A stretch of 64,000 nt of DNA from assembly GCF_003171515.1 (NCBI RefSeq), contig NC_089399.1, positions 930,001-994,000 on the forward strand. The letters run 5' to 3'. The notes under the pieces were generated by a model. That model did not search any database. It saw nothing but the letters and a program-made list of their open reading frames with translations, and had not been told where the DNA came from. The stretch comes from Pyrenophora tritici-repentis (Eukaryota > Ascomycota > Dothideomycetes > Pleosporales > Pleosporaceae). Positions 1 to 12,752 of the stretch are shown here, one piece after another; positions within the stretch are counted from its first letter, which is position 1, and the number at the start of each line of letters is the position of its first letter. The translations under genes were made by a program, and so were the position numbers.

Positions 1-930
1 AAGTGCCGAGGCTTTCACAAAAGCATGCGCACAGATGAGCGGTTCGGAATCCAAACTTGACTCGGTTTATGCTGACGCTGGCGCGGTCGCGCAGGAACCA
101 GGAACCAGGACCCGGCTTCGTCTGCGAGGCCAGATGGGGTACCGAATACGGCAAACCAGGGTCTAAATGGCGGAAAGAGACGGGGAAACAGAAAAGGGAT
201 AGTATCAAGGCGATGGGGGTCTAATTGCGAGTGTTGGGTCCCCAAGAGGGTGCGTGTCGGGGACGAGGGTCAGAAGGTGGAGTGGCGGATGCGGACAGAT
301 GCGATCATGACGACTTGCGACATCACGTGCGCGGACGCTTCATGTTTGCGCTACAGCCTACAGGGCATTACCTGAAGCAAAGCCTACCCGTACTGCTGGG
401 GCGGCGTCTGTATCCCGAGCTATCCACCCGTCAGTCTGCTCGCACACGCGTTAGCATTCAGTCATCATCACTCTTGGCCGTCCATCGCTCATCGCTGGCG
501 ACCGCGTCTCCGCACAGACGATTACTCTTTCGGAACGCCTTCGAACTTGTTCCATTACCGGCCGACCCAAGACCAACCCCAACCCCATCTCCAGGCCAAT
601 TCAACTTCACCCCCTCCACTCCACGCGTTTCCTTTTCGCGGGCAGCCTCCGCTGCGCTCATGTCGTCCTGATACCATGACCCCGCCATCCTTTGCTCGCC
701 CACTCACACCTCAACCCTCGCCTACAGCCGTCGCGCGACCCTGTCTGGCATTCAAATAATTCTCGACAAGTCCCTGCGCGCCCATCCCGCACCGACGCCC
801 ATCGCATCAGGCGCCATCACTGGTGCAGAGAAGCCCGTCGCCTCATCGTCTTTTCCCCGTTGCCTCACAAGTTGGCTGCTTGGTTTCGAGCCGGCGCCGA
901 CTGTCGAGGCAACACGGCGCATAATCGCCC
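1..930. other. intergenic and 5' leader of the USP10/Ubp3-type gene
   Basis: No convincing gene. The part closest to the start codon at 931 (about 540-900) is C/T- and CCA-rich, as is common for fungal promoters and 5' untranslated leaders. The open frames here lack coding character and recognisable motifs. Confidence 0.5.
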
Positions 931-3649
931 ATGATGCCCGGCCCATATATGCCTAGGAGGCAAGCTGAGCAGCAGTACTACCACCACATGCCGCCCCAGG
1001 CCCAATCGCCCGTCCACCACAATCCCTATGCTGCCCCCTACCACCACATGCAGCAGTATGGCCTTCCCCACGGCTATCCCCAGCACATGCAGCCCATGCA
1101 ACAGTGGTACCCTTCTTACCAGCAGCCCCTACCACCGCCGCCGCCGCAATATGCCATGCCCCCGCGCCAGTTTCAGCCGCAGCCCCATGCATCGCCTGTA
1201 GTCGTTTCTTCACATCTTCACATGGTGCCGCCAGTCAACCGGGCCATGGGGCAAACGCCCCCCATTGTCCATTCGCGCACCCCGCCAGTGCCGCGCATGC
1301 CTACGCCTCAAGCCGCGCCCTCAACCCCTTCGGTTCACTCGCAGACGCACATGTCTTCCTCGACCCCGCAGACCAGCGCCACCGTCGACAGCCCTCCGCC
1401 TGTCGTCGAGCCAAAGCCAGTCCCGGCAGCTCCCCTGACCCCGCAGTCGACCACGTTCAAGCCCTTCTATCCGCCTCTACCCTGGCTCTCTGTTCCTGAC
1501 GCCGAATTTCCCCCGCGCGCCTCACGGGGACGGAGACGGCGGAGGGCTCCTGTGTCTACCGAGGAACAGGGTCTCGCCCTGCCCTCCCGAGAGCAGGCTG
1601 TCGACCAAGGTGCCACTGAGGAAGCTGATCAGGACACTGAAGGCCACCTGACTCCGACCGAGGAGCCCGAGGAGTCGCAGGCGTCCACCATCGCCGGTCC
1701 CTCTGATGCTGAGGTCGACACACCCTCTACCTCGCACCCGCCCTCCGAAGTCGATCTGGCGCAGCCCACGACTCCGTCCACGACGACACCTTCGACTGCG
1801 CAAACATCGGTCCAGACCTCTGTACCCAAGAAACACGCCCGCAACTCCACCATACCCGCTGTGCCCCGCGTCCCCATCAGGAACGCCAAGGCGCCAAGCG
1901 CAGCTTCTACCACACAGCAGTCGGTTAAGGCTCCTGCCATAGCTGAGCATGAGTCTACGCAAGCTCAAGAAACCACTGCGACTACTTCAGAAGCTGGTGG
2001 TAATGCTGAAGAGACCCCAAAGTCGTCTCCGCCGAAGCCTATGGCACCAAAGTCATGGGCAGAGCTACTTCGAGCAAAGAATGCCCCAGCCCCAGCGCAA
2101 CCGGCTCCTACTCCTAATGGCACTGTGGCTGCTCCCAGCGGCCCGGTTGTCCCAAAGAGCAACACGCTTGCCGATATCTTGGCCTCTTTCTCTGTCGATT
2201 CGGAGAAAAAGGTCTCCTTTCTTGAGCCCCGCGGTCTTGTCAATACGGGCAATTTGTGCTATATGAATTCCGTGAGTCAGATGCTGTTGCTTTACCAAGT
2301 GCAATGCTAATAATTTCCAGATCCTTCAGGTTCTTCTTTTCTGCGTTCCTTTCTACGACTTTCTGGATCAGGTCGCTAAGCGCGCTGTGCATAGCTTCAA
2401 GTCCGAGACTCCTTTGGTCGATGCGATGATTATGTTTTTGCGCGACTTCAAGCTCATTGACTCAGCTGCAACTGTTGAACAGCTTCGTCTTCGGTTGAAA
2501 GGCAATGATCTGGAGCAGTATGGTGAGCCGCTGACTCCGGAGTACGTGTACGATGTGATCAAGCGTCTTCCTCGTTTCGACAATATGAAGCGTGGCCAGC
2601 AAGAGGATGCGGAAGAATTTCTAGGATTTTTGCTTGCTGGGCTGCATGATGAGTGTGTTCATATCATCAAAACCGGAAAACAGAGCCAGCCTGCAGACAC
2701 TATCACATCACCCAAGACTGAGCGGTCCGGTTCAGTGGATGGCGGCTGGGAAGAGGTCGGACACAAACAGAAAACAGCTGTTACTCAAAACTCTGGTGCT
2801 ATTGACATCGAGAGTCCCGTTACCAAGATCTTTGGCGGCAAACTCCGATCCGAGTACAAGAGGCCCGGCGAGAAGGCTTCGGTCACGCTGGAGCCATATC
2901 AGCCGCTTCAACTCGACATTGGCGAGCAGAACATAAACAACATCTCCGATGCTTTAAAGAACCTTACTCGTCTGGAGACACTGGATGGTGCCGCACGCGG
3001 TGCCAAAGCGTCGACGAAGCAAGTACACATCGAGACATTGCCACCAGTCCTGATTCTTCACCTTAAACGCTTTCACTACGACGAGAAGGGCCCCCAGAAG
3101 ATCTGGAAGAAGATCGGGTACCCATTGGAGCTGGAGCTTCCCAAGGAAGTCTTCCCTCCACACAAACGAGGAAGCTACCAAGTTCAGGGAGGCTTCCCCC
3201 GCTACAGGCTGACAGGCGTTGTGTACCATCATGGAAAGAACGCCAGCGGTGGCCATTACACGGTTGACATTCGCCGACAGGAAGGAAGGGAGTGGATCCG
3301 TATGGACGACACCATGATCCGGCGTATCCGCGCCGAAGAGGTTGCCGAGGGTGGTGCTGAGGAGGATCCCAAGGTTCTAGCAGCTGCCCTCGAACAGCAC
3401 AAGAACGATGCTGGGAAGAGCAAGAATTTCTTCACTCAGCTCGACATGGAAGAGGAAGAGCCGGATAAAGGAGGATGGAACCAGGTCAACGGTTCCGAGA
3501 AGCAGAAGGATGGCGGCAAGAAGTGGAGCGGTGTTGTCAACGGAACGGCAACACCCAATTCAGCAGGCAAGAGGACGCCGCTTCCCAAGGAGAATGTACG
3601 CGACAACAAGGTGGCGTACATCCTGTTCTACCAGCGCATTGAAACCTGA
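931..3649 (+). CDS. USP10/Ubp3-type ubiquitin carboxyl-terminal hydrolase
   Basis: Cysteine peptidase (family C19) predicted to remove ubiquitin from proteins; the best family match is the USP10/Ubp3 group. Model: exons 931-2271 and 2321-3649 with a 49-bp intron (GTGAGT...TTCCAG), phase 0, giving 889 aa. Residues 1 to about 430 are low complexity (His/Gln/Pro-rich start, then Ser/Thr/Pro). The USP fold begins at the Cys box NTGNLCYMNS with catalytic Cys443; the intron sits directly after this box. The His box contains SGGHY with His759, followed by WIRMDD. The protein closes with AYILFYQR, normal for the end of a USP domain. The start is the first ATG of the open frame (MMPGPYMPRR); an upstream non-coding exon cannot be excluded. 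In yeast Ubp3 works with the NTF2-RRM protein Bre5; a homologue of that partner type lies at 38.8-40.5 kb. USP assignment is firm, the subgroup less so. Confidence 0.9.
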
Positions 3650-4032
3650 GGCGAGCAAGCTGGAGCAAAGGAAGCCACGGACTCGGTGGAGGCGTTCAAC
3701 ATGACATGATATTCAGAGCCATCTTATCATGACTGATTGAAAAGAAAAGTAATGCAGTACGGGGCAACCTGACGTGGAGATGATGAAGCGTCTCATGAAA
3801 GGTTGCGGTTCACCCGCATCGCTTCGGTACGATGTACAAAAGAGTGGGGAAAAGCAATGTCGTGTCGGTCGATGGGCCCTATATGGGTGTTTTGATAGCA
3901 CGAATGATGATGATGATAGAACTTCAGTTTGAGCTTGTTGAGCAACGCACATGTGATTGCTTTGCCGTATGACTGACACCCCTTGACCCCTTTCCTTACG
4001 TTGATTGGCCAATGCAACGGACATGCACATAC
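3650..4032. other. convergent 3' intergenic region
   Basis: Lies between the stop codons of two converging genes (the ubiquitin hydrolase on + and the bZIP gene on -). It should hold both 3' untranslated regions. No open frame or structure of note. Confidence 0.5.
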
Positions 4033-5738
4033 CTACCATCCACAGCCCTCACCAAACCTCCCCTTATCCCCCTCGATATCACTCCTCATCTCTGGAAAAG
4101 TATCATAAAAGCCCTCCTTTACACCCCAAAACGTCAAGTCTCCATGATACCGCTCGAACAATGGACTTGGATAATACTCGCCCGTCCTGGAGTCTTGGAA
4201 AAACGCGTCTTCAAAGCTAAAGGGCCAAGCGAAATGGAGATGGTGCGAGTATGCGCGGGATAGAGCAGTCGATTGGAAGATGGAAGCGTGGTTTGCGAGG
4301 AGGCGAGTACGGAGTGTGGGCCAAGCGAAGAAGTCGAGAGCGATTGGGTGAGTGGTAGAGGCTTGAGAGGGACTTTTGGTGGGTAATGGGTTAGCTCATG
4401 GTTAGATTTGGAGATTGTTTTGTCAGAGTGACTTTAGGTAGACGGACCTGGGTTTCAGCCATTCAGGCACTTTATCCAATTCCTCTTTAGTAGCGTGAAG
4501 ATAGTACTGATTCGTTAGCCCACCCCATCCTGTGCATCAAACCTTGAAAAGACTAACCTTTAATAGTTTATAGCTCTTGTATGCAACAGCCAGCCTTTCA
4601 ATCTTGGGCAAATGCTCAAACAACAGTCCGTCCATTTGCCTCAAGATCGATATCGCGGGACATTTTTGCAGACGCTCGACTGGTACGGTATCCCAGCCCT
4701 GTTTGATGCCTAGAAAAAGTAGCCCTGGTTCGGCGGCTTGTGAGGTTTGAGGGGCACTAAAAAGGCGCGAAGAATTGGAAAGACTCAGTGGTTGGCGGTA
4801 GGTGAGTACTTTGCCGAAGACCTCGTTGCACCTTTTCCAGGTAGGACATACTTTGATTGACGCGGGTAGCCGCAGGTCGGGGTTTCCGATGTAAAGCGTT
4901 GTTGGTGAGGGTAAGCGCCAATCTGGGCCGAAGAGCTAGAGATAGGTATATGGGTTAGTCTGGTGACTGTTATAAACGAAACCAGAGTGTGTACCTCTTC
5001 CATCAAGGGTGCATATGGGGCGGCGAGCTGAGTATTGCGAGGCATCTCTTCAACGTCTTCTTCGTCGTTGACCGTAGCGAGTTCCAAATTTATATCCATG
5101 TCCAGATTGAGGTCGTTTGCTGTCGCTGGATCCATGACTGCCTGCACAGGCATGCTATCAAGATCAAGGCATCTTGGTGCTGTGAATGTCTCCGCGGAAG
5201 TCTTTTGATCGACGATACATGTCGATGATTTTCTTTGGTCATTTGGAAGAAAAGGCCTTGGCGATGGTTGTCCTGCCGTTCAGAGTGAGCTGTGCCACGT
5301 TTGTGCCTGAAGCTGCGTAGAGAAATGCTCACCGGTAATGCTGTTCGCAGCTGACGAACCGTTCTCGCCATGGCCATTGGACGCATTTACTGACGTAGTG
5401 TTACGTGATGCAACTGGACCACCTACCAGATTCCTGACACTATCGATAATCTCCTTCAACCGCACATTCTCCGCTCGCAGTTGGTCAATCTCGGACAACA
5501 AGCTCGCAGTGGCTCCATTGCTGTCTTGTTGGCGCAGTATTTCTATGGTGCGTTCCAAGTCGGCGATGTGTGCCTTTGTTTTTTCTCGCAAGGAACGTTG
5601 GGCTTCGCGATCAATGGCCCGCTTTCTATCCCGACGTTCCTGTTCACCCAGGCACGAAGCAAGCCGCTTTCGTTTGACAGCTGGAGCAGCGGCGGAGCTC
5701 AGGGGTGATGCAGCATCACTAGGTCGGAAGTCTACCAT
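4033..5738 (-). CDS. bZIP transcription factor with C-terminal DUF3425-like domain
   Basis: Nuclear DNA-binding regulator. Five exons on the minus strand: 5738-5333, 5272-4995, 4935-4558, 4506-4448, 4372-4033; introns of 60, 59, 51 and 75 bp. All junctions keep frame and give 486 aa. The basic region is at about residues 33-52 (QERRDRKRAIDREAQRSLRE), followed by a leucine zipper to about residue 100 (LERTIEIL, LLSEIDQLRAENVRL). The position usually held by the invariant DNA-contacting Asn is Asp43. The C-terminal half carries features of the fungal DUF3425 family: IKVCPTWKRCNEVFGKVL, the YYLHATKEEL...VPEWLKP stretch, HPIALDFFAWPTLR and HLHFAWPFSFEDAFF. Target genes cannot be told from sequence. 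The family is common in Pezizomycotina. The exon 4/5 junction uses a weaker GTCCGT donor but has a good GCTAAC branch site. Confidence 0.85.
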
Positions 5739-6237
5739 GGTCGTAGGATTACGTCAAGCTGGACGCTTCCTTGCTTCTGAATGGTACAGTAACAGTCAGC
5801 AAGCAAATAGGTAGCAATGTTGACGGGACCGAGTTGACAAGACCACGGCGCACCAGCGCGTGTTCCAGTCTGCTGGGACGGCCGAGGCGGAGGAAGGCCT
5901 TAGTCAGCGTGATCCCTAGCGCGGGGAAGGTGGGGGCCGGGGTATGTACCGTACAGTAGTGCGCACCAACGGGAAAGGGAAAGGGTAGAGTTTCTCCCGC
6001 AGCTTCTGAGGTAGTTAGGGCTTAGGTGGTATCCGAGCAAGGCTTATCACTGTGTCTTAAGCTTCCAGGAGTTGCGGAATTTAACATGGGCAGGGGACAG
6101 ACGATCAAGTGCGGAACAAAATTCGGGCCATATTTTGGCCTCTGATTCAACATCCATGCATTGCATCGTTTATCGCACTATCAAAGGGCAAGTACCGGCT
6201 GCCTAAAGACTAAACAAGATTAGACCAAGAACACCAC
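5739..6237. other. intergenic (promoter of the bZIP gene, 3' side of the crotonase gene)
   Basis: About 500 bp with no supported gene. It must hold the bZIP gene promoter and the crotonase 3' end. No clear regulatory motif seen. Confidence 0.4.
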
Positions 6238-7136
6238 CTACAGCTTGGAAGGCTTCCAATTCGGTTTCCGCTTCTCAGCAAAAGCGTTTAGCCCCTCCAA
6301 TGCATTTTCACTTGTATTGAGACGGCCATTGTACTGCTCCATTGTCAACTGCGTCGCACGCTCGACGCTTCCAGTTTCCCAGGCTTCCCTTAACGCTGCG
6401 CGAGTAACGATGGCGGAATCCGGTGAGATAGCTGCAATCTCATTCGCCAGCTTCAGAGCCTCGTCCACGACACCTTCCGGAGTCGACGAGATGCGATTTA
6501 CGAGATTGAGCTCTTTGGCCCGCTGCGCAGTTATGGGTCGGCCAGTCAAAGCCATCTCAGTCGCTATGGGCATGCCGACGTTGCGGACGAGGCGTGCCGG
6601 GCCTCCTGCACCCGCGAAGATGCCGCGCAGAGCCTCTGGAAGACCGAAAATCGCATGTGGTGCAGCCACGACCATGTCGCTGCAAAGGTTTAGCACATAG
6701 CCAGTATGCTCAGCGTTTCACGAATGACATACCAGCCCAAAACTATCTCGAAACCGCCTCCGAGTGCAAACCCATTGACAGCCGCAATAACTGGCTTCTT
6801 ACCCATCCTGCGGCTCAGACCGCCGAATCCACTCAGCGGATGCCTCATGAGCCCAGGGCTCAGCTTCAATTCCCCGCTCCGAATCTTGCCAAGCTGTATC
6901 AGGTCCTGTCCAGCACAAAAGCTCTTCTTACCCGCGCCAGTAACAATGGCGACGCGTAGATTCGGCTCGTGGTCGAACCATTCGAACACTTGTCCCATCT
7001 CCAGATGACCCTCAAACGGGATGCTGTTCATCTGTCTTTCCCGATTGATCGTGACGAGTAGGACATGGTCGGCGGGATAGGATAGACCAACATGCGAAGT
7101 TGGAGGTGGAGCCGTCTGGGGCTTGATCGATGACAT
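6238..7136 (-). CDS. peroxisomal enoyl-CoA hydratase/isomerase (crotonase family)
   Basis: Crotonase-fold enzyme acting on acyl-CoA thioesters. Exons 7136-6733 and 6679-6238 with a 53-bp intron (GTATGT...TTGCAG); splicing restores the family motif EIVLGCDMVVA and gives 281 aa, the usual size. Visible motifs: oxyanion-hole segment SFCAGQDL (residues 72-79), NGFALGGGFE with Glu130, and FGLPEALRGIFAGAGG with Glu150. The two Glu residues are 20 apart, as are the two catalytic Glu of classical enoyl-CoA hydratase. The last three residues are SKL, a canonical peroxisomal targeting signal 1, and there is no N-terminal presequence, so a peroxisomal place (beta-oxidation or a related acyl-CoA path) is likely. 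Exact substrate is unknown. A dehydratase or isomerase variant of the fold is possible. Confidence 0.9.
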
Positions 7137-8738
7137 TTTGGTGACAATAGAGACGCGTCGCCCTAGCTATCTTCGGACGAGGCTACTGACGCAGTTCTTG
7201 ACGTATCTACCGGTCAGATGAGGGTAACAATCATGTTACATATTTGCTCATATGAAGAGGAAGAGTAAGCTCGCCACGACCTTGGACCGAGGCATCTTCA
7301 ACCCCCGCAAAGAGCTACCTAGGTATCGGCATCCAGCACCCGTACCGCTAGCTCCATCACAACCAAGTTCCCACATGTACCCTATTATATTAACCGCTTA
7401 TGAGTCCAACATGTAACATTCAACCGTGATACTCCGTAAACGCCTGGTTTCATCAAACTCGTCCACACCCCAGCTTCTACACATGCGTGTGCCCGCCCAA
7501 AAGGGGATATGCGTATAACGCCGCGCATACACCCCAGACAAACGTCCCGACGACAACAAGGCATCCGGCCAAATGTGGCACCGTTCGATGTGCGATGACC
7601 AGACGTCCATGCCCATTTATCATGGGTGGGTAGATGTAATACCGCCCCGTGGGTGGGAAGCCTGGCTGTGACGCATCAGTCGGGCTGATGTCGATAACGG
7701 AGTCATGAACGGATCTGGGGGGCTTGATGCTGCCATATACAGCGTCTCGAAATGAGGGTTGCGACGCGGTATCGCGCGACGATGGGTCATTCTGGCGTGA
7801 GCGTCAGCATCATCTGCATTCCTAGTGTCCCGGGGCTCACGGCTGTACCTCGCCTGCCATTGCGTAGCACAATCTTGGGATGTTGCAAGTGGGTATTAGC
7901 GGAGAGAGAGATGGGTCTCGGGAGCTGTCTATCGCACACGTATTATACAAAGTCAAAAGTAAGGCGAAGTAGAGCCGGATCACCTGGCATGTCCCGCAGG
8001 CGTCGCTCAGCCTCGTGCGAGGAACTTGGCGTGTCTTATGCTTTGTAAGACATGTCGAGCACAAGAAGCAGACATGTCCCCAACCTCTGTCCATGTTCTG
8101 GCGGTGAATCTTCTTGCACAGCCAGCTCTTCCGAGTGCGTCAGACTCGTACAGTGCCGCACAGTAGGCCAAGGTGCGAAGCGCTGAGCCTATACCGAAGC
8201 AGAGGATATTGACTCGGCCCCCAGGTCATGGTACCTGCCGGTAGAACTAGACATAATCGGCCAAGGAGCGCCGCACCAACTGTTGATCATCATTCATCGT
8301 CTCCAGTGGGCAACTTCCTCAACGGAAATGTGTCGGTGATCCTGTGCAACTTAGCAGTACAGTTTCAGTGTCCCTCTGCAGAAAGCGGGGTACACCACGC
8401 TTACTCTGGATCCATCAAAGCAGGACTTTTGGCCAATATGCAAGATCACAAGTGGGCAAATGAGGCCCAGTCGATTCGTCGCATCATTGGCGGCCTGTCG
8501 TCAACTGCACATGTGCAAGACGCAGCAGATGCCCGGTTGTGCGACCCGACTGCTCGAGGTAGGCTACACGGCATGTTTGCTGCCTTTTCTCCCTGCATGA
8601 GGGCAGTCGTATTTGACTGCTCGATTCCGACTTTGCTGGCTTTCCATTCGTTTCAAGTCATCTTACACTCTCATCTGGCTCGCTGAGCAGCCCGAGACGG
8701 CTGGCTCACTACTTTCCCACCCTTCCAGCCTCACCATC
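7137..8738. other. 1.6-kb intergenic region
   Basis: No supported gene. Open frames on both strands are short and lack recognisable motifs. The region separates two divergent genes (crotonase on -, F-box-like gene on +), so both promoters lie here. I saw no tRNA or clear repeat. Confidence 0.45.
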
Positions 8739-11028
8739 ATGACCTGGCCAGTTACTGTCGGTGATGGAGCCACCGTGATGGAGGACAGTCCTGGAACAGA
8801 GCCGCTCCTGGCTGAGCCGACCCCATCACCCATCAAATACACGTTTATTGACCCAAAAGACCCCGAGGGCTTCCTGAAGCGATGCTCGGGTGTGTTGAAA
8901 AAGACGAGTTTACGCTGCAGCGCTGTCATTGGCAAAAAGACGCACCTGAATACTCACCCCACCTACCTTCCTACATGCAGCGCCCATCGCGACCAACGCA
9001 GCCTCGCGGGGTGGTGCCAGTTCAAACCCCCCAACGGAGAGAGATGCGGACGGCTTTTTCGCTGGACGCCGCCGTCGTACTTTGAGCTTTGTCACGAACA
9101 CCAAGGTTACCCCGGTACGCCCTGTTACTTGCTCAAGCAGCTGCCACTTGAGTTGCGTCACGAGATTTACCGCTACCTACTGCCTACCGAACCCATCGGG
9201 TCCTCCACCATTACGCACCATCAGGAAGGCTCCGATGAAGCTGGTCCGACCGGTCAAAGGCTCGTCGCAGTTCATAGGCTCCCTAATCTTCACCTCCCGC
9301 AATCTCGCTATCACTGCAAAGCGCCAACATCCAAATGTGTCTTTCCTACGCGACTAGTGAGCCTACTTCTAGTATCCCGTAAAGTTCACGACGAAATAAA
9401 GGACTTGCTATTTAGCATTGCCACGTTCAAGGTTGATGTTCGTCGAGACGGTACGTTCATGTGTGGGCGCCGACTGCTGGAGCCAAAGCGCGCGGACGGG
9501 TCATCGCACGTCTGGGCTGCCGAGGCCGATGACGCTAGGAACAGGTTCCTGAAGACATTCAATTGGGGCTTGGTAAAGAACTATACTGTCGATATATTGT
9601 TGGAGAACTGGGTCAATGCATTTCTTGGAATGGGCCCTGCCTGGGACGAAGAAGTCGAAATCTACGATATACGAGGTTGGTCTGTGAAGTCATACTACTG
9701 CATTGTTGTTAACGACTACAGATTATATCTCCGTTGTCGTATCAGGCATCCTGGCCAAAGCGCAGAAGCTGTGCAAGCTTCAAGTTCGACTCTGTCTGTC
9801 GGAATTCCAGTGGTCAGAAGAGCAGATTTTCTCAAACTCACGGTTACTTTTCGAGCCCTTTGAGCGACTACGCAATGTGCGTCAGGTAAGTCTGGGTGGT
9901 GTGTTTCAAGGACGGCCAGAGGACAACTCCATGTTGTTAGTCTCGCCCCACTCACCATACACTCGGGGGCTACCAGACCGTCTCGAGACCTGCTCGGTAC
10001 CATCACTGCCTACCAATGACCCAATTTTGGTTGCAGGCATGCCTGCATTCGATGCCTATGTCTCTGAATGGAAACGCAAGATTTCTTCCAAAAGCTCCAC
10101 GGCTGTGACCGAGGAACCACCCATCCGGAGAATGTTTGCCGAGTTCCGCAACTTCTACACCCAGCTGTCATCCTATGTACCAGACGTCATGTACCGAAGT
10201 GGGAAGCATACTTTTCTGCATCGAGCCAGGGTGGCTCGCGAAAAAGAAGACGTGATAGTCTTTCGAGATATCCAAAACGAGCTCGTTCACTACTGGACTG
10301 CATACCTACTGAATGAAGAGGACCGCAAGAGGAAAATGAACACAATCTTGGAGAATCTTCTCAAAAGCGATAAATACCCCTCGCACGTCTGGGAAGAGAC
10401 CAGTTCAAGACAGATGCAGTTGCCATCAATCAATAGCAGCAGTGTGCAATCTCCCATCCATCTAGATTCCAACAGGATGGCCAGCGCTAGCATACCGACC
10501 AGGGGAAGCTCTGTAAATTCACAAAGGGAAATGGAAATGCAGGGATATCGCGAAGCGGAGCTACGAGTCATACGTGCGTGGACGCAGAACGTAGACCAAA
10601 GTGTGGGACGACAGCGTACGCTTTTACCTCGCCCTGGCCCGATAGACAGCCCAACTTTCCTAGCCGAATGCTCTGCCAAACTAGCCAACGTCAATGAAGC
10701 CAACATGCGCCAACAAGCTCGATGGCAGCAAACCGGTACTACACGAGATGGGTGGGAGCAATTCGATGCTCTCATGTGCGGTGAGGATAGTAGCCCAAGT
10801 ACCATCGCCGCCGACGATACGTACAATGTCGCTTTTGAGAATCACTATATAGCGCCCGAGGGTGATCCGGGCCCGTCTACCAAACGGCGACGCATTGATT
10901 ACGCGCCTCAGTCGGAAATGCAGCGTTCGCCATCTACATCTGGACCCATATATCCATATTTGCCTTACTCGGGAAAGGGAAAGGGGAAAGCCCCCGTACA
11001 AGCCAGGGATGAGGTTGGTTCATACTAG
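8739..11028 (+). CDS. F-box-like protein with N-terminal Cys-rich region, function unknown
   Basis: Exons 8739-9675 and 9722-11028 with a 46-bp intron (GTTGGT...CTACAG, branch GTTAAC), giving 747 aa. The ATG at 8739 has a good context (CACCATC before it); the frame is open further upstream but with poor coding character. Residues of about 40-125 are Cys/His-rich (RCSAV, CSAHRDQ, CGRLF, CHEHQGYPGTPC), which could bind zinc. Directly after it comes an F-box-like segment, LLKQLPLELRHEIYRYLLP, usual in large fungal families of substrate adaptors or orphan proteins. The middle has LVSLLLVSRKVHDEI and LRNVRQVSLGGVF, typical of these families. The C-terminal third is polar and low complexity, with a basic patch (TKRRRID). 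A GTAAGT at 9886 could be read as a donor, but the frame continues with plausible coding. No substrate can be named. Confidence 0.7.
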
Positions 11029-11201
11029 AAAGGGCACAGAGAAGCAAATACGACATGCAAGAGCATTCACTTGGTTGAAGAAAGCGAGAAGTATCTCAAA
11101 CGGCCTTACGTTATTGTCATTTATAAAGCTTGTAGTATTATATATTATGTTCAAACAACTTTTTATGATATTCTATCTTTTCACTCGCCACATCTCCTGC
11201 T

Positions 11202-12752
11202 TTAAACCTTCCATCCTTTCTTCTGTGTTTTCACGGTAAAAATCCACAGCACAATCAGACAACACGTGCCAATGATCAAACAAACCCCACTCCACACCTG
11301 GACGCCGATGAAGTCTGTTCGGCCGTCCTTTTTCTTGAGCAGAGCACCCGCAATGGGCGCGCCAATAAGCGTTGCAATACTGGATACACTCCATGACATT
11401 CCCAAGCGCGTGCCTAGACGCGAAAGATCCGGGGTGATGTTTGCGAATGCAGCAGAGGGAAGAGTTACCAGACCCGCAGAGAAGAAACCTAGCGCGGAAA
11501 TGTTAGTTTTGCAACTACAGGTAAACGCGAGCCGGGAATACTTACCCCAAAGAATACTAAACGCAATAAACGTCTTTTCATCTTCGATGACAATCCAACA
11601 GAGAGATAAAATCCCGCTTGCGAACGTACATATTGCCCATGTGACAATAGCGCCTAGCCAATGCGCCACAACAGCAGACATTAGTCTTCCGAAGAAGCTA
11701 CCTGCGATGGCAAGGACGAGCATGTACAACGCAGTGCTCTCGCTGCTTCCCAAGCGCTCTTTAGCATACGTTGGGATGTAAAAGTACGGCACGATATAGC
11801 CAAGGAACGTAGCAAAAGTACAAGCCGTAAAGATAAGAAACAAACGGTCTGTGAGGGCCGTTTTATCGAAGAGCGAGCGACGCTTACGTTTGCGGTTGAG
11901 CCAATCCGATCCAGAAAGAAGCGCTGGGATAGAAAGCAGCGCGGCGGCGAGCGCAACGAAACCAATTGCGCGCATAGTCCAGGGAAACCCAGCAGAGTGG
12001 ACAAGCTGGTTGAACATGTTAATATAAATGACACCACCAACAGCAATACCGCTCATGACGATCCCCAGTGCAAAGGCTCTCCGCCGACTAAACCACACGC
12101 CCACCATGGCTAAGCTAGGGATATACAGCAGACCCGCACCCAGCCCCATGCACAGACCTTGGCTCAGGAACACCTGCCAGTACTGTGTGCTCAGACTCAA
12201 CATCATGATGCCTAGCACGACGAGGGCGTTGCCGACAAGCAGCATGGAACGGAAGTAGCCGAGGTCGAAGAGCGGACCTGACATGACGCCGACGATGATG
12301 AGGAGCCAGGCTTGCGTGGTGCCGATCCAGGATATTGCCGAGGGGGAGGAGCTGCTGAGGAGCGTGGTGCGGTAGTAGGTTTGGAAGACGCCGTAGCTTA
12401 ACGTGAAACCCCTGTCACATACCGTTAAAATCGGCAATTATTCAAAGGTTCGGAGAGATTGTATCATCACGTACCAAATGTTGATGTAAATCATGAAGCC
12501 GCCAAAAACTTTTAACCATGCATGTAGGCCGCCATCTGGAGGAGGCGGAATTGCAGATTCTGCAGTGACGGTTGACCGAGCATCGAGTTGTGCTTCTTTG
12601 TCTTCGGCTACCTCATCGCTCCTTCCTGGCTCTGCGTGTTGCACGACATCTTCGTCGCGAGACGCCGATGAGGGGCGACTGTACTCTTCCCCCTGCGAGT
12701 TGAACTTGTCTGAGATGACATGTTTCTCTTCTAGCTCTGATTGTGCCGTCAT
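11202..12752 (-). CDS. MFS transporter, monocarboxylate-transporter-like
   Basis: Twelve-helix plasma-membrane carrier of the monocarboxylate porter type. Exons 12752-12475, 12411-11546 and 11488-11202; introns of 63 and 57 bp with canonical ends. Junctions restore NIWGFTLSYGVFQ and ILWGFFSAGLV. Product 476 aa. The acidic N-terminal tail (about 75 residues) is followed by the family signature PPPDGGLHAW, then repeated hydrophobic segments. Motifs shared with fungal MCT-like proteins include SYGVFQTYY, ISWIGTTQAWL and the GTRLGMSWSVSSIATLIGAP region near the C-terminus. The substrate is unknown; fungal relatives include carboxylate and riboflavin carriers and many orphans. It ends convergently, 173 bp from the F-box-like gene's stop. 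A second member of the same family lies at 41.9 kb. Confidence 0.88.

Noticed and set aside
458..703. Short open frames on both strands before 931
   Set aside because: Overlapping frames in C/T-rich leader DNA without motif or start context.
9886..10037. Possible intron in the F-box-like gene (GTAAGT at 9886, TTGCAG at about 10037)
   Set aside because: Phases at the two ends do not match, and the frame read through (VRQVSLGGVF, AFDAYVSEWKR) looks coding.
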